64,000 nt of DNA from an uncultured bacterium (lineage in GTDB: Bacteria > Planctomycetota > UBA1135), in NCBI GenBank assembly GCA_937919925.1, contig CALFOT010000110.1:1-64000 (forward strand), in the 5' to 3' direction. Shown piece by piece: positions 1 through 9,306 of this stretch; position 1 is the first letter of the stretch; each line of letters begins with the position of its first letter. Below the pieces are notes generated by a model. The model was given only the letters and a program-made list of their open reading frames with translations. It made no database searches and was not told the origin of the DNA. The position numbers and the translations under genes are program-made.

Positions 1-100
1 TGACCACCACCATCCAGTCATGGTCGGTGGGCAAATCGGCTGGAACCGGTCCCACGCAGGCGGGGACGGCGCATAAAAGAGCAGCAGCGTATAACTTCAC
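1..100 (-). CDS. Putative lipoprotein, N-terminal fragment (runs off left edge)
   Basis: Not in the ORF track. On the minus strand a GTG at 98-100 overlaps the TGA of the radical SAM gene as GTGA, the same coupling seen at many junctions here. The reading frame stays open to the window edge for 33 codons. It begins VKLYAAALLCAVPAC, a short positively charged start and hydrophobic stretch ending in a VPAC lipobox at Cys15, so a lipoprotein is likely. The mature part is too short to identify. The frame could be chance, but the overlap and the signal peptide together make a real gene likely. Confidence 0.6.
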   Translation of the reverse strand, partial: MKLYAAALLCAVPACVGPVPADLPTDHDWMVVV

Positions 101-1035
101 GGGCAACAGGATAAGCGCGCGCCTTGGTGAGTGCCGCGCCGCAGCAATTCTTGTTCGATGTTGGAATGCACCTTTTGACGCCCTGGCCAGGGTTTTGGAG
201 CCAAGTAGCTCTCGGCGGGGGCTTCGGCAACGAGGCGGTGCACGATGATATGCGGGGGTAAATACTCAAGCGCATCGGCAATTTTGGTGGTGTACTCCTC
301 CGCACTGAGCAGAGTGATTTTCCCATCCAACCACATTTTGGCGAGTTTGGTTTTGTGCAGCACCATCAGTTGATGAAACTTAATCCCTTCGCAATTTACT
401 TTGGCCACTTCCTGCACTTGGCGCAGCAAGCCATTCTCTTTTTCACCAGGCAAGCCAGCAATGCAATGTGCAATACGCTGCAGCCCACGTTCGCCGGCAC
501 GCTCACAAGCAGAGTGAAAGTTGGCTAGCGTGTCATGGCGGCCAATGATTTTTTGCACGGCGTCATCCGCTGTTTCTAAACCGAATTCCACCCAGACTTC
601 CTTGAAGTACGGCAACTGCGCAGCGAGTAAATCGGCAGCTTCTGCGCTAAAACAATCAGGCCGGGTGCCGATGGTCAGGATTGGTGCAACCTCGGACCAA
701 CTTTTCATTTGCTCCAAAGCATTTGCAAGTGGCCGCAAATCAGGATAGGTATTCGAGTAGGATTGAAAATAGATGATGGCGGCTTGGCCTTCCGGGTTGA
801 CTTTGCGTGCGCGCGCCAGACCTTCTTGCCATTGTTGTTCCAAAGATTCGCTCCGTTTGGCGGCCCCGGTGCCACTGCCGGATAAATCGCAATAGATACA
901 ACCGCCGTAACCGCTGGCTCCATCGCGGTTAGGACAGGTCAATCCCAAATCAAGCATCACTCGGCGCAAGCGGCGGCCGTAGCGTTGCTTTAAACTACGA
1001 CCTAAGGTGTGGACTGGCGCCTGTGTGAAATCCAT
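97..1035 (-). CDS. TIGR01212-type (YhcC-like) radical SAM protein
   Basis: 312 aa. Residues near 34-48 hold CPNRDGASGYGGCIYC, the widely spaced C-x(10)-C-x2-C cluster loop characteristic of the YhcC/TIGR01212 radical SAM family, which binds a 4Fe-4S cluster and cleaves S-adenosylmethionine. Length matches that family. The substrate of these enzymes is not well established. The gene is divergent from selB with only 17 bp between the starts. A TAGAAT -10-like box sits 8 nt upstream of its ATG. Its stop is coupled by GTGA to the lipoprotein start at the window edge. Confidence 0.88.
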   Translation of the reverse strand: MDFTQAPVHTLGRSLKQRYGRRLRRVMLDLGLTCPNRDGASGYGGCIYCDLSGSGTGAAKRSESLEQQWQEGLARARKVNPEGQAAIIYFQSYSNTYPDLRPLANALEQMKSWSEVAPILTIGTRPDCFSAEAADLLAAQLPYFKEVWVEFGLETADDAVQKIIGRHDTLANFHSACERAGERGLQRIAHCIAGLPGEKENGLLRQVQEVAKVNCEGIKFHQLMVLHKTKLAKMWLDGKITLLSAEEYTTKIADALEYLPPHIIVHRLVAEAPAESYLAPKPWPGRQKVHSNIEQELLRRGTHQGARLSCCP

Positions 1036-1052
1036 GAACCCTCATTCTACCT
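1036..1052. promoter_or_regulatory. 17-bp divergent promoter region, radical SAM gene / selB
   Basis: The space between the two starts is only 17 bp. On the minus strand it contains TAGAAT (plus-strand ATTCTA at 1044-1049), 8 nt before the radical SAM ATG. Any plus-strand -10 for selB must overlap the same bases. No convincing -35 was found, so this is a -10-based call. Confidence 0.35.
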
Positions 1053-2972
1053 GTGACTGAAGCTCAGCCTCTACCTGTGGTCATTGGTACTGCTGGACAC
1101 ATTGACCACGGCAAATCCGCCTTGGTCGAAGCGCTCTGTGGCACTCACCCGGACCGCTGGCAAGAGGAGCAAGAACGTGGCATCACCATTGATTTGGGCT
1201 ATGCGCAACTCACTTATCCTGATGGCCTGGAGATCGGTTTTGTGGATGTGCCCGGTCACGAGAAGTTGGTGCGCAAGATGGTTGCTGGCGCCACCGGTAT
1301 GGGTGCCGCCATCCTGGTGGTGGCCACCGACGACGGCGTCATGACCCAAACCCGCGAGCACTTCGAGGTGCTGACTTTGTTGGGCGTGGATCGCGGCATG
1401 GTGGTGATTACCAAATCTGATTTAGCTGATGAAGAAACCATGATGATGGTGGAAGAGGAGGTACTCGAGTTAATCGAGGGTTCCAGTTGGGAAGGCGCCA
1501 AGATTCTGGCCGTGTCGGCACATACTGGCGCAGGTTTAGAGGAGCTGCGTGCCGCGCTGCGTGTGTTGGCGCAAGACGCACGCTGTCTTGCGGATCCTCT
1601 GCTGGCCTTTCGGATGCCGGTGCAACGCAGTTTTGCCTTGCAAGGTGCGGGCACGATTGCCACTGGGGTTTGTGCAAGTGGCACCTTGTTGGAAGGGCAA
1701 GAAGTGGTCGCGATGCCGTCAGGGAAAACAAGTCGGGTGCGCCGCGTACAAGTGCATGGACGCGCTGCTGGAGTAGCGACTGCCGGCTTACGTACGGCTT
1801 TGAACTTACCAGATTTGGTGAAAGATGACTGTGTGCGTGGCGTGGTGTTGGCAGCACCAGGAAGCGCCAGCAGTGGCAAGCTGTTGCGCATGAGTGTGAG
1901 TTTGCTGCCGAAAGCGCCGCCGTTGAAGCACGATTCCGAAGTGCAGTTATTGGCTGGTACGGCGGCTGTCGAGGCTCGCATCTATTTCAGTGCTGAACAA
2001 AGCGGGCCGGTGCTGTTTGTCGATGTCGAGGCCGAAGAAGAAATATGCTTGGTTCCCGGACAGCGCTGTTTATTGCGCCGCCCGTCACCGGCGCTGAACT
2101 TTGGCGTGGCGCGATTTTTGGGCTACGGAAAGTATCGTTTGCGCAAACGCGATGCTGAAGAACGCCAGTGGTGGCAACAAATCGCCGCCGTTTTGGATGA
2201 TCGCGAAGCTCTGCTGTGTTTGCTGTTGGAAGCCGATCAGGGCTTACCGAAAAAGCCGGTAGATTTGGCTCGCGCCCTGGGTTGGACGGTGCCGGGCACG
2301 GTGGAAATGTTGGACCGCTTGGTGGAAGCAACACGCGTGCAAGCCGTTGGTGCCGCCTATGTAGCCGCAGGTAGTGCCCAGGCCATGATGGGGGAAGTGA
2401 TGGGCGTGGTGGAAAATTTCCGCAGCAAACATCCGGGCCGTTTGCTCATTCCCATCCAACGCTTCCGCGATCGCCTGGGCAAGCCAGGTTGGAAGATGCT
2501 CGAAAAATTGCCTCCTGAACAATTGGAAGGCATGGGGGTGCGCCGACGCCGGGGCACAGCCTGGGAAATGCTGGGAGTGGAAATTCCGGCGGTGATTCGC
2601 GACGCGAGCCAAGCGCTACTGAACGTGGTCGAAAAGGGCGGGTTAACCCCTCCGGATTGGCCTGATGTCGTGGCGGCAAGTGGTTTGGATGCTAGCTTGG
2701 CGGTCGATGCCCGTGGCTTTTTGGTAGATTCCGGTTTGGCAGTCCAACCGATTGAAGGATTGCTGTTTTCCTTTGCCAGTGTCGATCAGTTTCGCGCTGC
2801 GGTCGTCGCGCAGTTACAGGGCAAAGGCATGGATATTCCCGCCTTACGTGACCGCTTTCAAACTTCGCGTAAATTTGTGATGCCCCTGCTGGAATACCTG
2901 GATGAATGTGGTGTCACCGAGCGCCGCGGCCCCAACCGTTTGCTGCGCGACGCCAGCGCCGCTTTGTTGTAA
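1053..2972 (+). CDS. selB: Selenocysteine-specific elongation factor SelB
   Basis: 639 aa with a GTG start. It is a translational GTPase that delivers Sec-tRNA(Sec) to the ribosome at UGA codons with a SECIS element. All G motifs are visible: GHIDHGKS near residue 15, GITIDLG near 43, DVPGHE near 65 and TKSD near 120. EF-Tu-like domains II and III follow. The C-terminal third fits the winged-helix repeats that bind SECIS RNA in SelB. Length is close to E. coli SelB. selA, selC and selD are not in this window, and no gene here shows an obvious in-frame UGA. Confidence 0.93.
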   Translation: MTEAQPLPVVIGTAGHIDHGKSALVEALCGTHPDRWQEEQERGITIDLGYAQLTYPDGLEIGFVDVPGHEKLVRKMVAGATGMGAAILVVATDDGVMTQTREHFEVLTLLGVDRGMVVITKSDLADEETMMMVEEEVLELIEGSSWEGAKILAVSAHTGAGLEELRAALRVLAQDARCLADPLLAFRMPVQRSFALQGAGTIATGVCASGTLLEGQEVVAMPSGKTSRVRRVQVHGRAAGVATAGLRTALNLPDLVKDDCVRGVVLAAPGSASSGKLLRMSVSLLPKAPPLKHDSEVQLLAGTAAVEARIYFSAEQSGPVLFVDVEAEEEICLVPGQRCLLRRPSPALNFGVARFLGYGKYRLRKRDAEERQWWQQIAAVLDDREALLCLLLEADQGLPKKPVDLARALGWTVPGTVEMLDRLVEATRVQAVGAAYVAAGSAQAMMGEVMGVVENFRSKHPGRLLIPIQRFRDRLGKPGWKMLEKLPPEQLEGMGVRRRRGTAWEMLGVEIPAVIRDASQALLNVVEKGGLTPPDWPDVVAASGLDASLAVDARGFLVDSGLAVQPIEGLLFSFASVDQFRAAVVAQLQGKGMDIPALRDRFQTSRKFVMPLLEYLDECGVTERRGPNRLLRDASAALL

Positions 2973-3023
2973 GAAGCTTTCTTCGCCGCCTGGGCGCTGG
3001 CAAACTATACTCTTTGGAGGAAC

Positions 3024-3509
3024 ATGACAAAGCCAAGCCAAGCGTACGGGCCGGTGTTCGTAGCGGTGGATTTTTCACCGCAATCCGAACAGGCATTCCT
3101 TTTTGCAGCCGCATACGCGCGCAACTTTCACGCGCCGTTATTGGTGTTGCACGTGCTGCACGACCCCGAAGGCACTCCAGGGGTTTATCGTATGGAAGAT
3201 GGTTGTGGCGGTTTATTGCCGCTGAAAGATGCGGCGCAAATTTTGCTTGAGCGTTTTCGCGAACAGCTTTCGACAGAGTACCCCAATGCTTGCGATGACC
3301 TGGAGATTGATTTTCAACTATCCTCCGGTTTGCCATCCAACCGAATCCTCGAAATCGCCGAGCGCGTGCATGCGCGTTTGATTGTGCTCGGCAACACCGG
3401 CCAAGGCAGCTTTAGCCGTTTGCTGATGGGCTCCACCGCCACCTCGGTGATGAAAGGAACGCTGATTCCAGTCACTTTGGTGAGAGCTCTTGCCGATAGA
3501 GATGAGTAG
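3024..3509 (+). CDS. Universal stress protein (UspA family)
   Basis: 161 aa, a single Usp domain. It opens with a beta-strand and VAVDFSPQSEQA, and near residue 127 has GNTGQGSFSRLLMGST, the G-x2-G-x9-G-(S/T) ATP-binding motif of ATP-binding Usp proteins. GGAGG lies 3 nt before the ATG and a TATACT box lies just upstream. The gene sits between selB and the phosphate transporter on the same strand. Stress or energy signalling is inferred from the family; no specific partner is shown. Confidence 0.88.
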   Translation: MTKPSQAYGPVFVAVDFSPQSEQAFLFAAAYARNFHAPLLVLHVLHDPEGTPGVYRMEDGCGGLLPLKDAAQILLERFREQLSTEYPNACDDLEIDFQLSSGLPSNRILEIAERVHARLIVLGNTGQGSFSRLLMGSTATSVMKGTLIPVTLVRALADRDE

Positions 3510-3522
3510 TTAATGGTTCTGC

Positions 3523-5214
3523 ATGCTGTCGGAGTTCTTCACCACCGCCGTTGTCAACAACGAGATTGAAGTTTTCCCCTTGTTCATGGGGTTTGTGGGT
3601 GGTTTGGCGCTGTTCCTGTTCGGCATGGAACAGATGGCGTCGGCGCTGAAGAAGGTTGCAGGTACGGGCATGAAGAAGGTACTTGTCCGGTTAACCGCGA
3701 ATCGCTTTATGGGGGTGCTGACAGGAGCTTTTGTGACCACGGTGGTGCAGTCTTCTTCGGTCACCACCGTGCTGCTGGTGGGTTTTATTTCCGCGGACCT
3801 CATGTCGATGGCGCAGTCGGTGGGGGTGATCATGGGCGCCAACATTGGCAGCACCGTCACCGCGCAAATCATTGCTTTCAAAGTTACCAAGTATGCGCTG
3901 TTGCTAGTGGCGTTTGGTTTTGTGCTTTCCTTCGTTTCCAAGAGCCAGCGGATGAAGCAAGCGGGGCAAGCCTTGTTTGGCCTTGGCCTGATGTTTTTCG
4001 GCATGACGGTGATGGGTGACGCCATGCTGCCTTTACGCAGTTACACGCCCTTTATTAATTTGATGACGATGATGGAACAGCCGATTTACGGCATTCTCCT
4101 AGGTGCTGGTTTCACTGCTTTGGTGCAAGCATCTTCCGCCACCACAGGGGTGGTAATCGTGCTCGCCTCGCAAGGCATGATTTCTCTGCCCGCAGGTATT
4201 GCCCTGTGTCTAGGCGCCAATATCGGCACTTGCGTCACGGCTTTTCTTGCCGCGATTGGCAAACCGCGCGAGGCTTTGCGCGCGGCGGTGGTGCATGTGC
4301 TGTTTAATGTGCTGGGTGTTTTGCTGTGGTTTGCTTTCATTTCTGAACTGGCCGATTTTGTACGTTGGTTGTCGCCGTCTTCGCCGTTGACGGCTGGTTC
4401 CGCAGTACTAGCCACCGACGCGCCACGTCAAATCGCCAACGCGCACTCTGCTTTTAACATTGCCAATACGCTCATTTTTATTTGGTTTGCGCCGCTATTC
4501 GCGCGCTTGGTGCAATGGATCATCCCGGATCGCCCGCTCCACGAAGCCGAGTTGGTAAAAGCGAAATACTTGGATTCGGAATTACTGGATACGCCGTCGT
4601 TAGCCCTCGACCGTTCACGGTTGGAGTTGGTGCACATGGGGGATAGTGTGCGCGATATGTACGCTGCGATTATTCCTGCAGCCCTCACCGGTACCCGTGC
4701 CGAACTGGATCGTATTGAAGCCATGGATGATCGCGTCGATGCTTTGCACGGTTTTATTGTGACTTATCTGGGGCGTATTAGTCGTCGCGAGTTAAGCGCA
4801 GGGCAAACAGATGAACTGATGCGGTTGATGGAGACGGCCAACGATTTGGAAAACATTGGCGACATCATCGAAACCAATTTGGTACTGCTTGGGCGTGAAC
4901 GTTTAGCCAAAGGGGTTATGATCAGTAGTGCCACCGTGAAGGTCATCACGGATTTCCACGCTGCGATTGGCAGCGCTTTAGACTCCGCTTTTACCGCCGT
5001 GATTCAAGTCAATCCGGCGGCTGCCGAGCGCGTGATTCAAATGAAGGCGGAAATCAACCGCCTCTCTGGATCTGCCGCCAAGCACGAAGCCCAGCGCCTG
5101 GTCGTGGAAGAGCCCAACCGGCTGGCTGCTTACACTACCGAAATGGATATTCTTGAGAATCTCAAGCGCGTTTACTACTTCTGCCGCCGCATGGCACGCG
5201 CGTCGGTGCGCTGA
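3523..5214 (+). CDS. Na+/phosphate cotransporter with C-terminal PhoU-like domain
   Basis: 563 aa. The membrane half (about residues 1-330) carries the two inverted NaPi-II repeats, with QSSSVTT at 76-82 and QASSATTG near 200, the substrate-binding signatures of the PF02690 family. The C-terminal part (from about 350) is helical with repeated acidic segments and fits a PhoU-like regulatory domain, as in YjbB-type proteins. It imports or exports phosphate across the inner membrane. It starts 13 bp after the universal stress gene and ends convergently 13 bp from the GH15 gene. Confidence 0.9.
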   Translation: MLSEFFTTAVVNNEIEVFPLFMGFVGGLALFLFGMEQMASALKKVAGTGMKKVLVRLTANRFMGVLTGAFVTTVVQSSSVTTVLLVGFISADLMSMAQSVGVIMGANIGSTVTAQIIAFKVTKYALLLVAFGFVLSFVSKSQRMKQAGQALFGLGLMFFGMTVMGDAMLPLRSYTPFINLMTMMEQPIYGILLGAGFTALVQASSATTGVVIVLASQGMISLPAGIALCLGANIGTCVTAFLAAIGKPREALRAAVVHVLFNVLGVLLWFAFISELADFVRWLSPSSPLTAGSAVLATDAPRQIANAHSAFNIANTLIFIWFAPLFARLVQWIIPDRPLHEAELVKAKYLDSELLDTPSLALDRSRLELVHMGDSVRDMYAAIIPAALTGTRAELDRIEAMDDRVDALHGFIVTYLGRISRRELSAGQTDELMRLMETANDLENIGDIIETNLVLLGRERLAKGVMISSATVKVITDFHAAIGSALDSAFTAVIQVNPAAAERVIQMKAEINRLSGSAAKHEAQRLVVEEPNRLAAYTTEMDILENLKRVYYFCRRMARASVR

Positions 5215-5227
5215 AACGGAACCTTCA

Positions 5228-7012
5228 CTAACTCCACGCATGAAAATGCCCACCGCGGGCACGTAGTAAGTTGCCAATGGTCATTGCCGCATTGATTAAT
5301 CCAACGTGGGTGTAGGCTTGCGGGAAATTACCCAGCATGCGTTTTTGCTCCAAGTCATAATCTTCGCTGAACAAACCTAAAGCATTCGCCTTGGCACTCA
5401 CTTGGTGGAACATGGCCACGGCTTCCTCTAAGTGTCCGGCAAGGGCCAGCGCTTCGATCCACCAGAAACTACAGATGGTAAACGTGCTGGTTGGAGTGCC
5501 GAAGTCGTCGGCGTGAACGTAACGCATCACGCCACCATCGCGCACTAACAATTCGCGATAGCGCTCGAGGGTAGAAAGGAAAAGTGGGTCATCTGCTTTG
5601 ATGAAACCAATGGAAGGCAGCAGCAGCAAAGCTGCATCGGCATTGGGTTCGCCGGTGGCTTGGATGAACATGCCAAGCTCTTGGTCGTAGCCTTCCTGCA
5701 GTAAACGCGCGCGCATGCTATCGGCAATCGGACTCCATGCAGCCAAGGCATCTTGGTGGCCAAAATGAGCGGCGATAAACGCGCCGTGGTGCACGGCAGC
5801 CCAACACATGGCGCGCGAGAAGGTGTGACGCATCGGCTTGCCGCGGTATTCCCATATACCCATGTCCTCGCGTTCGAAACCTTCGATGGCTTCGGCAACC
5901 AAGCGTTGCACCAGCGGGAACCAATGCTCAGGATCACGGAAAGAAGCACGTTGGTCCACGATCACCGAACGAATGCATAAAATCACTTCTCCCATCAAAT
6001 CGGCCTGATACTGGCTGGCTGCGGCATTGCCAATACGCACCGGTTTGGTACCTTCATAACCATGCAGATGAGGAAGTTCCGATTCTTCTAGCGTGCGTTC
6101 CCCGCCAATGCCGTACAAAGGTTGGAGCGGCCCCGCTTCGGTGACATCGAGCAGGAAGCGTAGAAACTGCTTGCCCTCGTGGAAGTGGGCCAAGCGGCGC
6201 AAAGCCTCCACCGTAAAGACCGAATCACGCAGCCAACAATAACGGTAATCCCAAGTACGCGGTTCGTCGAGTGTCTCCGGAATGCTGGTCGTGGAGGCCG
6301 CAATAATCGCACCTGTATCTTCGTAGGCGTGCAAACTCAAGCACAGTGCCGAGCGCATCACCATGTCATCTGCAAAGCCGGGCAAGAAACTATTGGTGGC
6401 CCATTTGCGCCAGCCAGCGATGGTTAAATCCATCGCGCGGTGAATATCATCGATGTGCTGTAGGGCGGGTGGCAAACCGTGGTCGAGCATAAAAAAGCGT
6501 GGCACATCCAGCGTGAACTCTTGTTCGTTCAGCACATAATCGATGGGCAAGTTGGTTTGCAAGCAATAGGGATGATTCTTACCGAGAAAGGTGATTCCCT
6601 GACCACCAGCCAACAGTATCGGCGTTTCGCGCCCGTAATCAGGCCGCGGATCAAAACGCACACTCACTCGCGGTCGTCCGCTGAGCGGCCGCATCAAACG
6701 CACTAAACGTAGAGGCGTTTGATGACGCAATCCGTCTGGAATACGCGGCAGGAAATCAAACAATTCCCAACTGCCACTGGCGCCATGAAAAATAGTCCGC
6801 AACACATTGGTGTTATGCACATACTTCATCTCACCCTGGATGAGTTCGCCATCGCTGAGGAACTGCCAACTGCCACCCTTTTCCTCATCCAAAATTCGCG
6901 CAAACAGGGAGGGCGAATCAAAACGCGGCATACACATCCAATCCACACTACTGTCTGGATGAACGAGGGCGATGGCACGCCCATTGCCTATGATGCCGTG
7001 GTCAAGTCGCAT
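5228..7012 (-). CDS. GH15 family glucosidase / trehalase
   Basis: 594 aa. The N-terminal domain opens LDHGIIGNGRAIALVHPDSSVDW and the catalytic (alpha/alpha)6 barrel contains WDYRYCWLRDSVF, the signature of bacterial GH15 glucoamylase-like proteins. Several family members are trehalases. It lies 17 bp after the fused trehalose-phosphate synthase/phosphatase, so hydrolysis of trehalose or of an alpha-glucan is the best guess from context. There is no signal peptide, so it is probably cytoplasmic. It is the last gene of the minus-strand sugar operon. Confidence 0.88.
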   Translation of the reverse strand: MRLDHGIIGNGRAIALVHPDSSVDWMCMPRFDSPSLFARILDEEKGGSWQFLSDGELIQGEMKYVHNTNVLRTIFHGASGSWELFDFLPRIPDGLRHQTPLRLVRLMRPLSGRPRVSVRFDPRPDYGRETPILLAGGQGITFLGKNHPYCLQTNLPIDYVLNEQEFTLDVPRFFMLDHGLPPALQHIDDIHRAMDLTIAGWRKWATNSFLPGFADDMVMRSALCLSLHAYEDTGAIIAASTTSIPETLDEPRTWDYRYCWLRDSVFTVEALRRLAHFHEGKQFLRFLLDVTEAGPLQPLYGIGGERTLEESELPHLHGYEGTKPVRIGNAAASQYQADLMGEVILCIRSVIVDQRASFRDPEHWFPLVQRLVAEAIEGFEREDMGIWEYRGKPMRHTFSRAMCWAAVHHGAFIAAHFGHQDALAAWSPIADSMRARLLQEGYDQELGMFIQATGEPNADAALLLLPSIGFIKADDPLFLSTLERYRELLVRDGGVMRYVHADDFGTPTSTFTICSFWWIEALALAGHLEEAVAMFHQVSAKANALGLFSEDYDLEQKRMLGNFPQAYTHVGLINAAMTIGNLLRARGGHFHAWS

Positions 7013-7029
7013 GTAAGTCTTTGGTACAA

Positions 7030-9273
7030 CTAGCTATCGGAGAATTGGGCGGCGGAACTTGATGCCACCAAGCGGCGCAGCAGAGCGCGCAGGGCAGCGG
7101 GGGAATCGACACGATAATGAGCTGCCGACGGGCGGTTGCCAACCAAAATACTCCAAGCGGAAGCATCCACAGCCTGGAACATGGACTCATCGGTGTGGTC
7201 ATCACCTACAGCAAGGATCTGCTGGGGCGCGGATGGACAAGCGCGCAAAATATGACGCAGGGCATTGCCTTTGTTGATGCCAGCGGGGCGCACTTCCAAC
7301 ACTTTGTTGCCGCGCATCACTTGCACAGCCTGATCTTGCAACACTTCGATCAGGTGTTGAAAAAGTTCTTTGGCTTGCCAGGTGCCAAGGATTGGATCCG
7401 CTAGACGGTAATGCCATGAAATACCTACCTCTTTTTCTTCAATGCGCGCGCCGGGCACACTGGCCGTGAAGTGGTTGAAAATTTCGCGCACTTCATCTCG
7501 CCAATCCTGCGGCAAAAAATCAAATAGCGGGTGGAAAGCGCTATCACCGGTTTCGCGCAGAAAAGCACCGTGTTCGGCAACTAAGCCCACTCCAGTATGG
7601 CCCAGCCATTGTGCAAGCAAAGCGGCAGGACGCCCGGAAACCACCCAGGGTGAAATATGCGGATGCGCCACAAGACGCTGCAGGAGATCAAGGATTTCGG
7701 GAGTGGGGGTGGCCTCTAAAGGTTGGCCAGTGAACTCGCGGAGGGTGCCGTCATAATCGAGAAAAATTTGACAAGGTCCGCGCTTGATTTGGGTGCAAGA
7801 TTCTTGCAACTGGGCAAACTGGGAATCGAGCAGTTTGAGCGGCCGAACATCGGTGGAGTGCGAATCACGAATGGCACTTAAACAAGTGCGCGCCCACTTT
7901 TCCACACTGTTGGCAGCAATCCGTGCGCGCATCGGCTGCATACGGGCTTGCTGTTCTGCCAGCGGCATAAGCAGTGCGCGTTCTAACTGGCGCACGATAT
8001 CCGCCTGATCGAAAGAGTTCACGCGCAGGGCTTCGCCAAGTTCCCACGAGGCGCCGGTGGATTCACCGAGTACCAGCACACCATCATTGTGATGCCGCGA
8101 CGCAATAAATTCCTTGGCCACCAGATTGAGGCCATCCCGCAGCGGCGTGACCAAGGCAACATCGGCTGTACGGTACAAGGCGCGCAAACGCAAGGGCGTT
8201 ACAAATTGATACATATAATGCAATGGCTGGAGGCCAGGGCGCCCAAATTCGGCATTGATCGAACCAGCGAGCCGATCCACTTCGTCTTTCAATGCGACGT
8301 AATCACGCACTTCGGCGCGGGAAGGTACCGCGACTTGAATCATCATGACGCGCTCCACGCGGCTAGGATCCTGCTTCAGGAATTCACGAAAGGCTCGCAA
8401 GCGTTCGGGGATACCCTTGGTGTAATCCATTCGCTCTACACCCAAAATGATTTTCCGCCCAGCGGCCATCCGCAGGAGGTATTCCATGGATTCGACGATG
8501 GCGGCTTCTTCCTCGGTGTTGCCCTCACCCCAAGCATCTGCATCAATGGCCAACGGTTGGGCGAGTAGGTGCACTTTGCGCCCATCTATATGCACCTCGG
8601 AAGTGCGCGTTTCCAAGCCTAATGCATGACACGCTGCAGAACGGAAGTGGCGCACATAACCTAAAGTGTGGAAGGCAATCAAATCGGCGCCTAATACACC
8701 GCGGAGCAGTTCTTGGCGTTTGGGGAAGATTCGAAACAACTCGGATGACGGAAAGGGAATGTGCAAAAAGAAGCCGATGCGCAAATCTGGGCGCACATCG
8801 CGCAACATTTGTGGCAGCAACATCAAATGGAAGTCTTGTACAAAAACCGTATCGCCGGTATCCACCTGCGCCAACACCGTGGTTGCGAAACGCTGATTGA
8901 TCTTTACGTAGCATTCCCAATCCTCTTCGCTGAAATGCATCCGTTCATTGAAGTAATGAAACAACGGCCAAATGCATTGGTTGGATAAGTTTTGGTAGTA
9001 CTGGCGATGCTCCTCTGGCGACAAGCCCACGCCAACCAAATCACGTTTGCTCAAGGCAGCGCGCACTTTTTCATCAAGACTGCCATCGGCAGTAATCAAC
9101 CCTGGCCAGCCAATCCAGCCGCCGCCACTTTCCTTATGCAAACCCACCAAACCAGTCGCCAGGCCTCCCGACGAAAGTTGCACCTGGATGCCCTCATCGG
9201 TTTCTTCCATCGTGACTGGCAGACGGTTACTGACCAGCCATAAGCGGTTGCGCTGTGGTTTGGATGACGTCAT
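7030..9273 (-). CDS. otsAB: Fused trehalose-6-phosphate synthase / phosphatase (OtsA-OtsB)
   Basis: 747 aa. Residues 1 to about 480 are a GT20 OtsA domain (NRLPVT near the start, then SSGGLATGL, HIPFPSSE, and VTPLRDGLNLVAKEF) that makes trehalose-6-phosphate from UDP-glucose and glucose-6-phosphate. From about 500 an HAD-type OtsB domain begins with FLDYDGTL and later has VGDDHTDE, removing the phosphate. The bifunctional order is like eukaryotic TPS-TPP proteins and some bacteria. It is 33 bp downstream of the nucleotidyltransferase gene and 17 bp upstream of GH15. A role in osmolyte or carbon storage is likely. Confidence 0.95.
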   Translation of the reverse strand: MTSSKPQRNRLWLVSNRLPVTMEETDEGIQVQLSSGGLATGLVGLHKESGGGWIGWPGLITADGSLDEKVRAALSKRDLVGVGLSPEEHRQYYQNLSNQCIWPLFHYFNERMHFSEEDWECYVKINQRFATTVLAQVDTGDTVFVQDFHLMLLPQMLRDVRPDLRIGFFLHIPFPSSELFRIFPKRQELLRGVLGADLIAFHTLGYVRHFRSAACHALGLETRTSEVHIDGRKVHLLAQPLAIDADAWGEGNTEEEAAIVESMEYLLRMAAGRKIILGVERMDYTKGIPERLRAFREFLKQDPSRVERVMMIQVAVPSRAEVRDYVALKDEVDRLAGSINAEFGRPGLQPLHYMYQFVTPLRLRALYRTADVALVTPLRDGLNLVAKEFIASRHHNDGVLVLGESTGASWELGEALRVNSFDQADIVRQLERALLMPLAEQQARMQPMRARIAANSVEKWARTCLSAIRDSHSTDVRPLKLLDSQFAQLQESCTQIKRGPCQIFLDYDGTLREFTGQPLEATPTPEILDLLQRLVAHPHISPWVVSGRPAALLAQWLGHTGVGLVAEHGAFLRETGDSAFHPLFDFLPQDWRDEVREIFNHFTASVPGARIEEKEVGISWHYRLADPILGTWQAKELFQHLIEVLQDQAVQVMRGNKVLEVRPAGINKGNALRHILRACPSAPQQILAVGDDHTDESMFQAVDASAWSILVGNRPSAAHYRVDSPAALRALLRRLVASSSAAQFSDS

Positions 9274-9306
9274 GGTAGGCTCGGTGAAAGAGTGGACTGG
9301 TAAATC

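Noticed and set aside
1256-1981. 241-aa minus-strand ORF inside selB
   Set aside because: Shadow frame of SelB, low-complexity Ser/Thr/Ala-rich translation with no domain.
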